Program-made: the position numbers and the translations under genes | Shown: positions 45,155-53,692 of the stretch, piece by piece | How positions within the stretch are numbered: position 1 is the stretch's first letter | Layout: every line of letters starts with the position of its first letter | The notes under the pieces: generated by a model | What the model saw: only the letters and a program-made list of their open reading frames with translations | Told to the model about the DNA's origin: nothing | Databases searched by the model: none | Source: Mucilaginibacter sp. | GTDB taxonomy: Bacteria > Bacteroidota > Bacteroidia > Sphingobacteriales > Sphingobacteriaceae | DNA length: 64,000 nt | Assembly: GCA_028288025.1 (NCBI GenBank) | Contig: JAQBOM010000031.1 | Span: 100,677 to 164,676, forward strand | Direction of reading: 5' to 3'

Positions 45155-45285
45155 ACAAATACCATAAATTCTTTTCGATACTTTAATCGAATTCCATAAT
45201 TTTATTCCAGCATGTCGCCTACACATACAGACACTTGCGGGAGCCTCGTGGCAAAAGAATCAACCGAAACCTAAAAAATAGCGAT

Positions 45286-45591
45286 ATGGCAAGAATTAAT
45301 GATATAACTTCAAAACAATCCGAATTGGGTTTGGCTGCTTATTCTAAGCAATTTCAAGACAGCAAATCATACCAAGACGCAATTAAGAAGCAAGAAATAG
45401 GAGCGCAACGCCAGGAAAAGGCGGACGAGAAAGCAGTCGAACGAATTGAAAAAGCAAAGGAAAAGGAAGTTGAACTTATAGAAAAGAAAAAAGAGAAACA
45501 AAGTGATCGTTGGTTTCAAGCTAAATTGCTAATTATTGGCGCTGTAGTTGGTGGGTTAGTTATGAAGTTGTTTGATATTTTTTTTAAATAG
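45286..45591 (+). CDS. tail-anchored coiled-coil hypothetical protein
   Basis: 101 residues from the ATG at 45286; the upstream part of the frame looks non-coding. A highly charged alpha-helical body (about 30-75, Lys/Glu-rich) is followed by a single C-terminal membrane helix (AKLLIIGAVVGGLVMKLFDIFF). Tail-anchored topology, with the coiled coil in the cytoplasm, is likely. No known family. Confidence 0.65.
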   Translation: MARINDITSKQSELGLAAYSKQFQDSKSYQDAIKKQEIGAQRQEKADEKAVERIEKAKEKEVELIEKKKEKQSDRWFQAKLLIIGAVVGGLVMKLFDIFFK

Positions 45592-45670
45592 TGTGGTCTA
45601 ACAGGTATAAAGTCTCCAGACAACTCGAACAAATGCGAAAGCTGTTTTCCTCTTAACCGCATTTGCCCGT

Positions 45671-45713
45671 TTGATTTGCGTGCGTAGAGATTGCTTCGTA
45701 CCTCGCAATGACG
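45671..45713. repeat. REP-like word, ATTGCTTCGTACCTCGCAATGACG type
   Basis: GCGTAGAGATTGCTTCGT ACCTCGCAATGACG; related versions occur at about 47270-47310 and 49160-49223. Its inner part (ATTGC...GCAAT) is palindromic. Confidence 0.7.
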
Positions 45714-45739
45714 CGTAGTTTAGGTAATTCTTCTTTCCC

Positions 45740-45925
45740 CTTCAGCAGAACAGCTTCGGCCGAAATCAGGCAAAACAATGGTGGCCCAAAGCGCGGCAGG
45801 GCATAGCAACTTTTTGCATAAGGGTCTAAAAGCGACAGGCTCGCCGGCAAAAAGATTGCAGCCCAGGTTTTGCCTGATTTGCAGCGCAAAGGCCCTGTGC
45901 GGCAAAGAAGCCTTTCTGCTGAGAA
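45740..45925 (+). repeat. H-family nested-palindrome repeat, copy 1
   Basis: About 185 bp. Outer arms TTCAGCAGAA (45741-45750) / TTCTGCTGAG (45914-45923); inner arms AAATCAGGCAAAAC (45763-45776) / GTTTTGCCTGATTT (45867-45880), perfect over 14 bp; and CTTTTTGC/GCAAAAAG further in. Frames translated from it are not called as genes. Confidence 0.88.
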
Positions 45926-46006
45926 GCACTTTTGGTTACTTTTGGTGCTTCAAACGGCGTAGCCCTCTTGAGCACCTATAAAAAAACAAAACCAACCGCG
46001 AAAAAA

Positions 46007-46157
46007 GTAACAGCCTCCGCGGCAATTGAGCGGCGAGAACATCGAGTGAACCACATATATCGTCATGCGAAACGTAGTGGAGCATCGCTACGCCGTGCAA
46101 GCCGCAGACTTATCGCGCGAAGAAGATCCTTCACTATCGTTCAGGACGACAAAAACG
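46007..46157 (+). repeat. T module after H copy 1 (subtype A)
   Basis: CAGCCTCCGCGGCAATTGAG through GTCATGCGAAACGTAGTGGA to TCGTTCAGGACGAC. The same order and end sequence follow H copy 3. Confidence 0.8.
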
Positions 46158-46306
46158 ACTAGTGAGACCATCCGCTCCTCAGCCGGACACTTTCGCCTAA
46201 AACAATTTATTAACGGCAACACCAACAAAAAGCGACAACCAGTCCGTTAACATCTTCTTTGTCAACCTTTTTATATATTTATCATTCCAAACCTAAGCAC
46301 ATTCAA

Positions 46307-46783
46307 ATGAGCAAGTTCTTCAAAACAGTATTGTTAACCGGCCTGTTCGCCGGCACCACCGACCTGGTATCTGCATTTGTAACCGTATGGGTAAAAACCG
46401 GCAAGTTTGCCTCGAACCTGCTAAACTACATCGCCGGCGGCGCGTTAGGATTAAAAACAGCTATAGAAGGAGGCACCCCCGCCGCTTTTTTGGGCTTGTT
46501 TTTCCATTACTTTATCTCTTTTTCCTTTACACTATTCTTCTTTTTGATATTTAAGCGGGTGAAATTCCTGTCGTTCAACAAATACCTGGTGGGCATGCTG
46601 TACGCGGTTTTTGTAAACCTTATGATGGAACAAGTCATATTCCGGCTCACCCCCCTCCCCGCCCGGACATTTAACCTGGGGTATGCTTACATCAGCTGGG
46701 TCATCCTTGGCGTTTTGTTCGGCATCCCTATTGCTTACAATGCCTATAAATATTACGGCGTAGAAATGACTGAACAAGGTTAA
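46307..46783 (+). CDS. uncharacterised membrane protein (DUF1440/YagU-like)
   Basis: 158 residues from the ATG at 46307 (MSKFFKTVLLTGLFAGTTDL). About four hydrophobic segments: VLLTGLFAGTTDLVSAFVTVW, FLGLFFHYFISFSFTLFFFLIF, YLVGMLYAVFVNLMMEQVIF and YISWVILGVLFGIPIAYNAY. The order and the small-residue-rich first helix resemble DUF1440/YagU inner-membrane proteins; the assignment is tentative and the role unknown. Flanked on both sides by the composite repeats. Confidence 0.72.
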   Translation: MSKFFKTVLLTGLFAGTTDLVSAFVTVWVKTGKFASNLLNYIAGGALGLKTAIEGGTPAAFLGLFFHYFISFSFTLFFFLIFKRVKFLSFNKYLVGMLYAVFVNLMMEQVIFRLTPLPARTFNLGYAYISWVILGVLFGIPIAYNAYKYYGVEMTEQG

Positions 46784-46800
46784 TTACAGGACTTCCCGAT

Positions 46801-46906
46801 GTCGGCGAGGTACAGCCTATCCCGAATTATTCGGGAAGGAAAAAACGATACACTATACATAGCGTCAATGCAGATATATAGTTTTCTCGCTATCGCTCGA
46901 AATGAC
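46801..46906 (+). repeat. E2-family repeat, copy a
   Basis: About 106 bp with CCCGAATTATTCGGGAAGGA and right end TCGAAATGAC; matches 48312-48422 but has a decayed left end. Joined directly to H copy 2 by the shared segment ACACGGTTTTTGATTCTCTT. Confidence 0.8.
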
Positions 46907-46927
46907 ACGGTTTTTGATTCTCTTCCC

Positions 46928-47110
46928 CTCAGCAGAACAACTTCGGCCGAAATCAGGCAAAACAATGGTGGCCCAAAGCGCGGCAGGGCATAGCAACTTT
47001 TTGCATGCAGGGTCAAAAAGCGACAGGCTCGCCGGCAAAAAGATTGCAGCCCAGGTTTAGCCTGATTTGCAGCACGAAGGCCCGTGCGGCAAAGAAGCCT
47101 TTCTGCTGAG
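46928..47110 (+). repeat. H-family nested-palindrome repeat, copy 2
   Basis: Outer arms CTCAGCAGAA (46928-46937) / TTCTGCTGAG (47101-47110). The inner arm on the right has one substitution (GTTTAGCCTGATTT). Same length as copy 4 (183 bp). Confidence 0.88.
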
Positions 47111-47310
47111 AAGCGGTTTGGTTACTTTGGCGCGTCAAAGTGACTAGGCCCCCGCGGCTATGAGCGGCGAGAACATTGAGTGAACCACACATACCGTCAT
47201 GCGAAACGCAGTGGAGCATCACTACTTCGTGCAACCGGCTGTTGCTTCCCTAAAGCATTTGCCTGATTGATTTGCAAACGTAGAGATTGCTTCGTTCCTC
47301 GCAATGACGG
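47111..47310 (+). repeat. T module after H copy 2 (subtype B)
   Basis: Runs through GCGGCGAGAACATTGAGTGA, GTGCAACCGGCTGTTGCTTC and GATTTGCAAACGTAGAGATT to CTCGCAATGACGG. Subtype B differs from A after the GTGCAA word. Confidence 0.8.
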
Positions 47311-47336
47311 GTGGCATTAGCCTTTTCTTCCGGCCA

Positions 47337-47462
47337 TGAGCGGCGAGAATATTGAGTAAACCACACATACCGTCATGCGTAACGTAGTGAAGCATCAATA
47401 ACCTCACGCACGGTTTGTTGGTTACAACACAACAAAGGCGGAACTATCGTTCAGCATGACAA
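47337..47462 (+). repeat. solo T-module fragment
   Basis: TGAGCGGCGAGAATATTGAG, CCGTCATGCGTAACGTAGTG, then ACTATCGTTCAGCATGAC. It is present without an H element, so T can occur on its own. Confidence 0.65.
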
Positions 47463-47546
47463 AAAAAAAATAATAGCAGGACAACGGCTATTGCAGTCCC
47501 CCCAATTAATTCATAATTTTAATCAATTACCCAACCCCGCCTCACC

Positions 47547-48254
47547 ATGACTGTAAACGAAATCATGACCGAACTGCAATCGCGCGGCAGCGAGAGCATT
47601 AAAAAGGTTTTACTAAAGCACGGCGTTAAAGAACCCTTTTTTGGCGTAAAGATCGAATACCTAAAGCCCATCCAGAAAAAGATAAAAATCGACTACCGCC
47701 TGGCCAAAGACCTGTACGCCACCGGCAACGCCGACGCGATGTACCTGGCCGGCCTCATCGCCGACGACGAACAAATGACCAAAGCCGACCTGCAAACCTG
47801 GGCCGAACAGGCGCTGTCGGCTAACATCAACGAATACACTGTGCCCTGGGTAGCCGCCGGCAGCAAGCACGGTTTCGAAAAGGCCATGGAATGGATAGAC
47901 AGCAACCAGGATCATATTGCCGCCGCCGGCTGGTCGACCCTCGGCAACCTGTCGGCCTTAAAGCCCGACAGCGACCTCGACATACCCGCTTACCGTGCGC
48001 TGTTAAACCGGGTAGTAAAAACCATTCACAGTGCGCCCAACAGGGTACGGTCGCGGATGAATATTTTTGTAATAAACGTGGGTACCTACATCAGCCCCTT
48101 AACCGAAGAAGCGATGGCCGCCGCCAATAAGATCGGCGCGGTATATGTCGACACCAACGGCACCGCCTGCAAGATTCCCGCCGCCGCAGACTACATCACC
48201 AAAGTCCAGGCCCGCGGCACCATCGGCGTAAAGAAAAAAACGGTGAAGTGCTAG
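47547..48254 (+). CDS. DNA alkylation repair protein of the AlkD-like HEAT-repeat family
   Basis: 235 residues. MTVNEIMTELQSRGSESIKKVLLKHGVKEPFFGVKIEYLKPIQKKIK at the start is the typical N-terminus of the DNA alkylation repair family. Helical HEAT-like repeats follow (DLYATGNADAMYLAGLIAD, WAEQALSANINEYTVPWVA). AlkD-type glycosylases remove N3/N7-alkyl purines. This subgroup's activity is less certain, since many members have unverified substrates. Cytosolic. Repeats surround it on both sides. Confidence 0.88.
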   Translation: MTVNEIMTELQSRGSESIKKVLLKHGVKEPFFGVKIEYLKPIQKKIKIDYRLAKDLYATGNADAMYLAGLIADDEQMTKADLQTWAEQALSANINEYTVPWVAAGSKHGFEKAMEWIDSNQDHIAAAGWSTLGNLSALKPDSDLDIPAYRALLNRVVKTIHSAPNRVRSRMNIFVINVGTYISPLTEEAMAAANKIGAVYVDTNGTACKIPAAADYITKVQARGTIGVKKKTVKC

Positions 48255-48274
48255 TATGCCCGGTTCTTCTCCTC

Positions 48275-48303
48275 CTTCAGCAGACCAGCTTCGGCCGAAA
48301 TCA
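48275..48303 (+). repeat. partial H element (left end only)
   Basis: TTCAGCAGACCAGCTTCGGC CGAAATCAC, truncated before the inner arm. Confidence 0.7.
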
Positions 48304-48311
48304 CCCCATTC

Positions 48312-48422
48312 GTCATTTCGACGAGGTACAGCCTGTCCCGAATTATTCGGGAAGGAGAAACCTATACACTATAAATGGCGTCAATGCAGATGTATAGTTT
48401 TCTCGCTATCGCTCGAAATGAC
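48312..48422 (+). repeat. E2-family repeat, copy b
   Basis: 111 bp with perfect inverted ends GTCATTTCGA (48312-48321) / TCGAAATGAC (48413-48422), an internal CCCGAATTATTCGGG palindrome, and CTCGCTATCGCTCGA. Joined directly to H copy 3. Confidence 0.85.
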
Positions 48423-48443
48423 ACGGTTTTTGATTCTCTTCCC

Positions 48444-48625
48444 CTCAGCAGACCAGCTTCGGCCGAAATCAGGCAAAACAATGCAGGCCACGTGTGTAGC
48501 AGGGCATAGCAACTTTTTGCACGCAGGGTCAAAAAGCGACAGGCTCGCCGGCAAAAAGATTGCAGCCCAGGTTTTGCCTGATTTGCAGGGCAAGGCCCGT
48601 GCGGCAAAGAAGCCTTTCTGCTGAG
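48444..48625 (+). repeat. H-family nested-palindrome repeat, copy 3
   Basis: Outer arms CTCAGCAGAC (48444-48453) / TTCTGCTGAG (48616-48625); inner arms AAATCAGGCAAAAC (48466-48479) / GTTTTGCCTGATTT (48571-48584), perfect. Confidence 0.88.
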
Positions 48626-48800
48626 AAGCGGTTTGGTTACTTGGCGCGTCAAAGTGACAGCCTCCGCGGCAATTGAGCGGCGAGAACATAGAGTGAACCA
48701 CATATATCGTCATGCGAAACGTAGTGGAGCATCGTACGCCGTGCAAGCCGCAGACTTATCGCGCGAAGAATATCCTTCACTATCGTTCAGGACGACAAAG
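48626..48800 (+). repeat. T module after H copy 3 (subtype A)
   Basis: Same end as after copy 1: GCCGCAGACTTATCGCGCGA, then CACTATCGTTCAGGACGAC. Confidence 0.8.
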
Positions 48801-48820
48801 AGAACAACGAAATTCTCCCC

Positions 48821-49003
48821 CTCAGCAGAACAGCTTCGGCCGAAATCAGGCAAAACAATGCAGGCCATGAGCGCGGCAGGGCATAGCAACTTTTTGCATG
48901 CAGGGTCAAAAAGCGACAGGCTCGCCGGCAAAAAGATTGCAGCCCAGGTTTTGCCTGATTTGCAGGGCGAAGGCCCGTGCGGCAAAGAAGCCTTTCTGCT
49001 GAG
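48821..49003 (+). repeat. H-family nested-palindrome repeat, copy 4
   Basis: Best copy: CTCAGCAGAA (48821-48830) / TTCTGCTGAG (48994-49003), and AAATCAGGCAAAAC (48843-48856) / GTTTTGCCTGATTT (48948-48961), all perfect; plus CTTTTTGC/GCAAAAAG inside. Confidence 0.9.
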
Positions 49004-49223
49004 AAGCGGTTTGGTTACTTTGGCGCGTCAAAGTGACAGCCTCCGCGGCAATTGAGCGGCGAGAACATTGAGTGAACCACACATACCGTCATGCGAACGC
49101 AGTGGAGCATCGCTACGCCGTGCAACCGGCTGTTGCTTCTCCTCAAGTATCTACTTGATTGATTTGCAAACGTAGAGATTGCTTTCCCGAAAAGGTCGGG
49201 ACAGGCTGTACCTCGCAATGACG
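49004..49223 (+). repeat. T module after H copy 4 (subtype B)
   Basis: As after copy 2: GTGCAACCGGCTGTTGCTTC, GATTTGCAAACGTAGAGATT, and CCTCGCAATGACG. An extra segment CCCGAAAAGGTCGGGACAGG, resembling the E2 interior, is inserted. Confidence 0.8.
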
Positions 49224-49248
49224 CGGTTGTAAGACATTAGTGCATCTC

Positions 49249-49290
49249 CCCTTTAGTAGACCAGCTTCGGCCGAAATCACGCAAAAACGC
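49249..49290 (+). repeat. partial H element
   Basis: CCCCTTTAGTAGACCAGCTT CGGCCGAAATCACGCAAAA, a diverged left arm only. The remaining stretch up to 49608 shows no gene or recognisable element. Confidence 0.6.
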
Positions 49291-49608
49291 GGCAACCGCC
49301 CCGTCCCGTGTATCATACACCCCATATGTGAATTAACACCCAACCGGCACGGCATCCCTTTAAGCATAAAGCACGTATAAAGTGCCGGTAGATCCGGCGG
49401 GAACGATATTTGCATAGGTTGAGGAACCAAATTTTATCTACGATGAATACACTAACCATTTCACGGACCACGCTACAGGCATCACCGGTTTTTATCCCCC
49501 GGCGCCCCGATAATTAAACAGGACACCGCCTTCCGCACACCCATAACCAGGCCGCTATGCGCTGCCCTTAAAACCCCAACTCATTTCAGCTGCTAATACC
49601 TCTATTTA

Positions 49609-49833
49609 ATGAAAGAAAACGATCCTGAAGACCAAAGATCAAAGATAAAAAAGAAATACGTCACCTATTTTTGCCCCATCTGCTTCGAGCCAAGCTATTT
49701 AAAGGTACACCGCAACTGGCTTTTAAAATACCTGCTATTTTTTTTACCCGTCCGGAAATACTTTTGCGACGACTGTAAAAAGCCATTCTACGTCAATATC
49801 AAAACCGGCAAAAGAAGCAGCCATTTACATTGA
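49609..49833 (+). CDS. small zinc-ribbon hypothetical protein
   Basis: 74 residues. Two CxxC knuckles (C22/C25 in FCPICFEP; C53/C56 in FCDDCKKPF) would form one zinc ribbon, with a hydrophobic stretch between them (WLLKYLLFFLPV). The codon pattern and paired cysteines favour a real gene. No named family. Confidence 0.6.
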   Translation: MKENDPEDQRSKIKKKYVTYFCPICFEPSYLKVHRNWLLKYLLFFLPVRKYFCDDCKKPFYVNIKTGKRSSHLH

Positions 49834-49865
49834 ACAAACCGGTAAATAAAAAAACGTCAAATTTT

Positions 49866-49970
49866 GCGTTAGGGATTGCAATGGATACCGGCACGCCGGC
49901 AGCCTCAGTGCATGGCCGTGGCTAAGGCCCGTGCAGTATGAATGGAAAGCCCGGCCCGAAGGGAACGCCC
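49866..49970 (+). repeat. E1-family intergenic repeat, copy b (105 bp)
   Basis: Same ends and length as copy a at 36750: GCGTTAGGGATTGCAATGGA ... GTATGAATGGAAAGCCCG ... GGGAACGCCC. The following gap to 50178 is AT-rich, without a gene. Confidence 0.85.
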
Positions 49971-50178
49971 AAACACCACGAACATTCAAATGTCCTGCTT
50001 ATCGCGTGTACCATCAATATTCCAAATAATAAAATCAATGCTATTTAAAATCCGCTCAATCAACCAACATAACCAACCCACTGCCGCCAAATAGACAATT
50101 CCCCATCACTAACTAACCCAAACATATTCTAAAAACAAATCCTAACTTTAATCCGTTTTAAAACCAATTACACCACCC

Positions 50179-51045
50179 ATGGCCGTATTAGAGAACGAAC
50201 ACCTTAAAGTAATCACCAGCCACAAAGGCGCACAGATCACCTCCATTTACAACAAAGCCGCCGGCATTGAGCACCTATGGCAAGCCGACGCGAATATATG
50301 GCCCTGGCATGCGCCCAACCTGTTCCCGATTGTGGGCGCCCTGGTAAACGACGAGCTGCTGGTGGACGGTAAGAAGTACGCCATGTCCCGGCACGGCTTT
50401 GCCCGGCAATCGGAATTCATACTGCTCGAAAGCGATGAGGCGCAGGCCGCCTACTCGCTGCCATACAGCGAAAAAACAGAAAAGGTGTACCCCTATAAAT
50501 TTGATTTCCAGGTGTTGTATACATTGATCGAGAACGCCCTGCGCGTAACCTACAAGCTCATCAATCTCGATAAAAAAACCGTTTACTTTTCAGTCGGCGG
50601 GCACCCGGGATTTAACGTGCCCTTTAACCCCGGTGAAAACTACGAAGACTATTACCTTGAGTTTGAGCTCGAAGAAAAGCTGGAAGCGCACGAGATATCG
50701 CCCGAAGGCTTTTTCACCGGCGCAACCCGCCCGGTACCCAACCCCGGCAACAAGCTGCGCCTAACCCGCGAGCTGTTTAAGGACGATGCCCTGGTATTTA
50801 AAAACCTTCGCTCGCGCGAAGTATGCATCAAAAGCGACAAGCACGAACACTCGGTTTCGGTAGAGTTCCCGCATTTTAATTATTTAGGCATATGGGCCAA
50901 AGGCGGCGGCAACTTCGTATGCATCGAGCCCTGGCTCGGCTGCGCCGACACCGCCGGCATACATGTGGACATCAGCCAGAAGGAAGACATCCAAAAAGTA
51001 AAGCAGGGACATGTGTTTGAAGCAGCTTATTATATTAGTATCTAG
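50179..51045 (+). CDS. aldose 1-epimerase family protein (LacX-like)
   Basis: 288 residues. Mutarotase-type beta-sandwich: N-terminal ENEHLKVITSHKGAQITSIYNK, HAPNLFPIVGAL, MSRHGFARQSEF (His near 75, the substrate-binding His), YFSVGGHPGFNVPF (second conserved His) and CIEPWLGCAD with the catalytic-type Glu. The family interconverts alpha and beta anomers of sugars; this LacX-like subgroup may act on phosphosugars. Soluble. It ends just before a bidirectional-looking inverted repeat. Confidence 0.92.
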   Translation: MAVLENEHLKVITSHKGAQITSIYNKAAGIEHLWQADANIWPWHAPNLFPIVGALVNDELLVDGKKYAMSRHGFARQSEFILLESDEAQAAYSLPYSEKTEKVYPYKFDFQVLYTLIENALRVTYKLINLDKKTVYFSVGGHPGFNVPFNPGENYEDYYLEFELEEKLEAHEISPEGFFTGATRPVPNPGNKLRLTRELFKDDALVFKNLRSREVCIKSDKHEHSVSVEFPHFNYLGIWAKGGGNFVCIEPWLGCADTAGIHVDISQKEDIQKVKQGHVFEAAYYISI

Positions 51046-51050
51046 AATTT

Positions 51051-51238
51051 AGTATCAAGTCGTTAGTATCAATAGCAAGTACAGAGTTGCAGTTTATCTT
51101 GCTACTTGATACTCACGACTAACTACTTGCTACTAAAACAAACTGTGTCATTGCGAGCGATAGCGTGGCAATCTCGTCGCTCGTTTACGCTTTCAAGTCG
51201 AGCCTTATCTTGATACTTGATACTAACGACTTGACACT
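51051..51238. terminator. long inverted repeat between convergent genes
   Basis: Arms 51051-51072 (AGTATCAAGTCGTTAGTATC AA) and 51217-51238 (TTGATACTAACGACTTGACA CT) are inverted with 21 of 22 matches. They enclose about 144 bp with a GTCATTGCGAGCGATAGCG word. It lies between the stops of the epimerase and the OstA-like gene and could terminate both. It is also a repeat element. Confidence 0.6.
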
Positions 51239-51242
51239 ATCG

Positions 51243-53642
51243 TCAAGCTACTTTCTTCGCAGCAACCGTATCCTTCCTGGCAGGCGGATTTTTCACTGAG
51301 TCTTTCGATGTCTTCAACGCGGGCGGTTTACCGGGTGTACTTTTCAACGTGCTGTCCTTGGCCGTTTTCAATCCCGGTTTCCCGGGAATAGTTGTTTTGG
51401 TACTATCGCTAACCGCCTTGTCACCCGGCTTTTTCAAAGGCGGCTTTCCAGTTTTGCCTTTGGCTGCTGCCGCTTTTGCCGCTGCGGCCTTTTCTGCCGC
51501 TTCTTTTCTCCTGTTGTACGATGGAATGATCGATTCCTTGGATACCGGCCTGTCCTTAGGTTTCCAGATAAAGCCTTTCAATATTTGCTCGTCCTCCTTA
51601 AACTTAGCCAGCGGGCCGTACCTGGCGTCCGGCTTTACGTAAAGGGCAAGGCGGGTGGCCTTATTATCCTTCAGGTCGACCCGTATGCGGCTGCTCAGCG
51701 ACCGCTCCATCCCGTCCACGGTTTGTTTGGCGCTGTCGCGCGAAAAGTATATCGTCTCGGCATTGCCGTTGATATCCATGCGGTTCAGCTTGTCGTCCTT
51801 AAAATAGCCGCGCATACGCTTCCCGGCCACCTGGTTAAAATGCACGGAGTCGGCCTTTTCAATATTGACGATGAACGCGTTGGGGAACATGTTCATATTA
51901 TCCAGCTTTTTATTTTTCAGCTGCAAAAAAATAGTATCGCCCGATAGCTGCGAACCCTGCGCCCATATCATCGGCTTCACATAGCACCGCATGGTGGAGT
52001 CGCTGGTGCTGTAAAACATCGAGTCGGCCTTAGCCTGCAGGTCCGACTTAAATAGCCTGGCATGATGGTGCGCGATCATGATCCTGATCCTGGCCGTATC
52101 GCTCGGCTCAAGCTTGCGCGCTGCGGCAATGGAGTCAGTAAGGAATTTTCGTTTCACGCTGTCGCGCGCCAGTTGCAGCTTGCTGGGTGGCCTTGGCACC
52201 GGCTTTTTCACTGTTACCGGCTTTGCCGCGCCAAAAAAATCGCGGTGCTGGAAACTGCTGTCGGCCGGCACGCCCAACTGGGCGCCTGTTAAAAATTTGG
52301 ACGGTTTGGGCTTTACTTTCGGCTTTGGCCGCGAGGTGGTGTCCCTGGTATGCGCCAGCCTTTGTTTTTCCTGGTATATCTTTAAGTTCTTATAAGTGAG
52401 TATCTGCGTCTCTATTGTATCCGACGACATATATATCGTATCGCGTCTGATCGTTGACGTATCCCTAACCGCCGCGATCGTATTTGAAGGGCTGTTTTTA
52501 GCGATACCATTACCCGTTGCGGAGTTTGATCCGGCCTTTATATTTTTTGAAACTGTGGCGGGCGCCTTGCCTTTATTATTTTTACCACTCCCCTTTCTTA
52601 CCAAAATGGTATCCGGCGGCGCGTGCAGCGTATCGCTTTTGGCCGGGATGATCTTCTGTATCACCCCGCCCATGGTCATTTTTTTATTTGCCGGCGCAGC
52701 TTTTTTAAGCGAATCGGCATGGGCGGCAGACTCGGTTTTTGTAGTATCCTTCTGCTCCGTCACCATGGTCACATACGGATCCTCGGTAACTAACGTGCGC
52801 TCATCGGCTTTGAAATAAGTGCCAAGGTTGCCGTGTATGGTTATCTTTTGCTCCTTGTCGGTAAAGGTCACATGCTTTACTGCACGGCCATAGCCATTTA
52901 TCTTGTCGTAAAATAAACTGTCCCCTTTCAACGATTTCGTTCCCGACCGGTACAGGTTCTTCTTGCCAAAGGCAGCCTGTTCATTAGCGGTATTATACGT
53001 GCCGTTTTCAGTATAAAGCGTGTCGCGGTCCTTTTCATTCTTGGTGCTGTAAATGTTGGTCGGCCCGTAAAAGTAGGCAATCTTCGAGCCGGTGTTGTAC
53101 CGCATGGTATCCGTTTTTACCAGCGCGTCGGGCGTGGTAAGCGAAACATTATGCCTGAAATACGAATCGCGCGAATAGGCAAAATAATACCCCGTCTGGC
53201 TTAGCAGCGTATTGTCCTTGTTCACCAGCTTGCCGCCATCCGTATAGGTACCAATCCGCGTCGCGGTGTTATAAGTTAAATGGTTGGTTGTTAACGTGGC
53301 GTCCTTATCTACCAGCCGTACATTGTTGGTTAATATGGCCACCTTGGTGTTGCCGTTATAATTGAGCTTATCCGAATAAATATTCAGCGTATCACCCTGG
53401 TTGATGATCACATGCCCGAACGCGTCAAAAGCGTTGTCCTGTATGTAAAAGTAAGCGCTGTCGGATGTCAGCGTCGAGTAATCCTGTTTAAAAGTGCCCT
53501 GGTAAACTTTAACCACGTCCTTGCCGCCGCGTTTTATACCGGTGCTGCTCCTTGAACTTACCAGGTTTACCAGTGATTTTTTTTGCCCCATTACTGTGGC
53601 AGTGGTCAATAATAACAAAAGGATGAACGCATATTTCCTCAC
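51243..53642 (-). CDS. OstA-like protein (LptA/LptD N-terminal-type beta-jellyroll)
   Basis: 799 residues from a GTG at 53642, followed by signal peptide MRKYAFILLLLLTTATVMGQ. Repeated OstA/LptA-type strands: YQGTFKQDYSTLTSDSAYFY, FGHVIINQGDTLNIYSDKLNYNG, ILTNNVRLVDKDATLTTNHLTYN, DTLYTENGTYNTANEQAAFG. A second OstA region with SGDTIFLQLKNKKL follows a low-complexity Lys/Ser/Thr linker. The C-terminus is a Lys/Ala/Pro-rich tail (EKAAAAKAAAAKGK). In Bacteroidota, such proteins are thought to take part in LPS transport across the periplasm; this is inference from the fold. It diverges from tilS with 50 bp between starts. Confidence 0.88.
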   Translation of the reverse strand: MRKYAFILLLLLTTATVMGQKKSLVNLVSSRSSTGIKRGGKDVVKVYQGTFKQDYSTLTSDSAYFYIQDNAFDAFGHVIINQGDTLNIYSDKLNYNGNTKVAILTNNVRLVDKDATLTTNHLTYNTATRIGTYTDGGKLVNKDNTLLSQTGYYFAYSRDSYFRHNVSLTTPDALVKTDTMRYNTGSKIAYFYGPTNIYSTKNEKDRDTLYTENGTYNTANEQAAFGKKNLYRSGTKSLKGDSLFYDKINGYGRAVKHVTFTDKEQKITIHGNLGTYFKADERTLVTEDPYVTMVTEQKDTTKTESAAHADSLKKAAPANKKMTMGGVIQKIIPAKSDTLHAPPDTILVRKGSGKNNKGKAPATVSKNIKAGSNSATGNGIAKNSPSNTIAAVRDTSTIRRDTIYMSSDTIETQILTYKNLKIYQEKQRLAHTRDTTSRPKPKVKPKPSKFLTGAQLGVPADSSFQHRDFFGAAKPVTVKKPVPRPPSKLQLARDSVKRKFLTDSIAAARKLEPSDTARIRIMIAHHHARLFKSDLQAKADSMFYSTSDSTMRCYVKPMIWAQGSQLSGDTIFLQLKNKKLDNMNMFPNAFIVNIEKADSVHFNQVAGKRMRGYFKDDKLNRMDINGNAETIYFSRDSAKQTVDGMERSLSSRIRVDLKDNKATRLALYVKPDARYGPLAKFKEDEQILKGFIWKPKDRPVSKESIIPSYNRRKEAAEKAAAAKAAAAKGKTGKPPLKKPGDKAVSDSTKTTIPGKPGLKTAKDSTLKSTPGKPPALKTSKDSVKNPPARKDTVAAKKVA

Positions 53643-53692
53643 GGTGGCAAAATTAGTTTTTTGTTGGAGTTTTAAATTAATAATTTTGAAGG

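Noticed and set aside
40345..45591. Prophage or conjugative element
   Set aside because: No integrase, portal, terminase, relaxase or Tra-like gene is visible; the gene set is small and unknown.
45653..49430. Many frames of 60-140 codons on both strands inside the H/T/E2 repeats
   Set aside because: They are translations of repeated palindromic DNA; frames shift or stop between copies, so none is conserved as protein.
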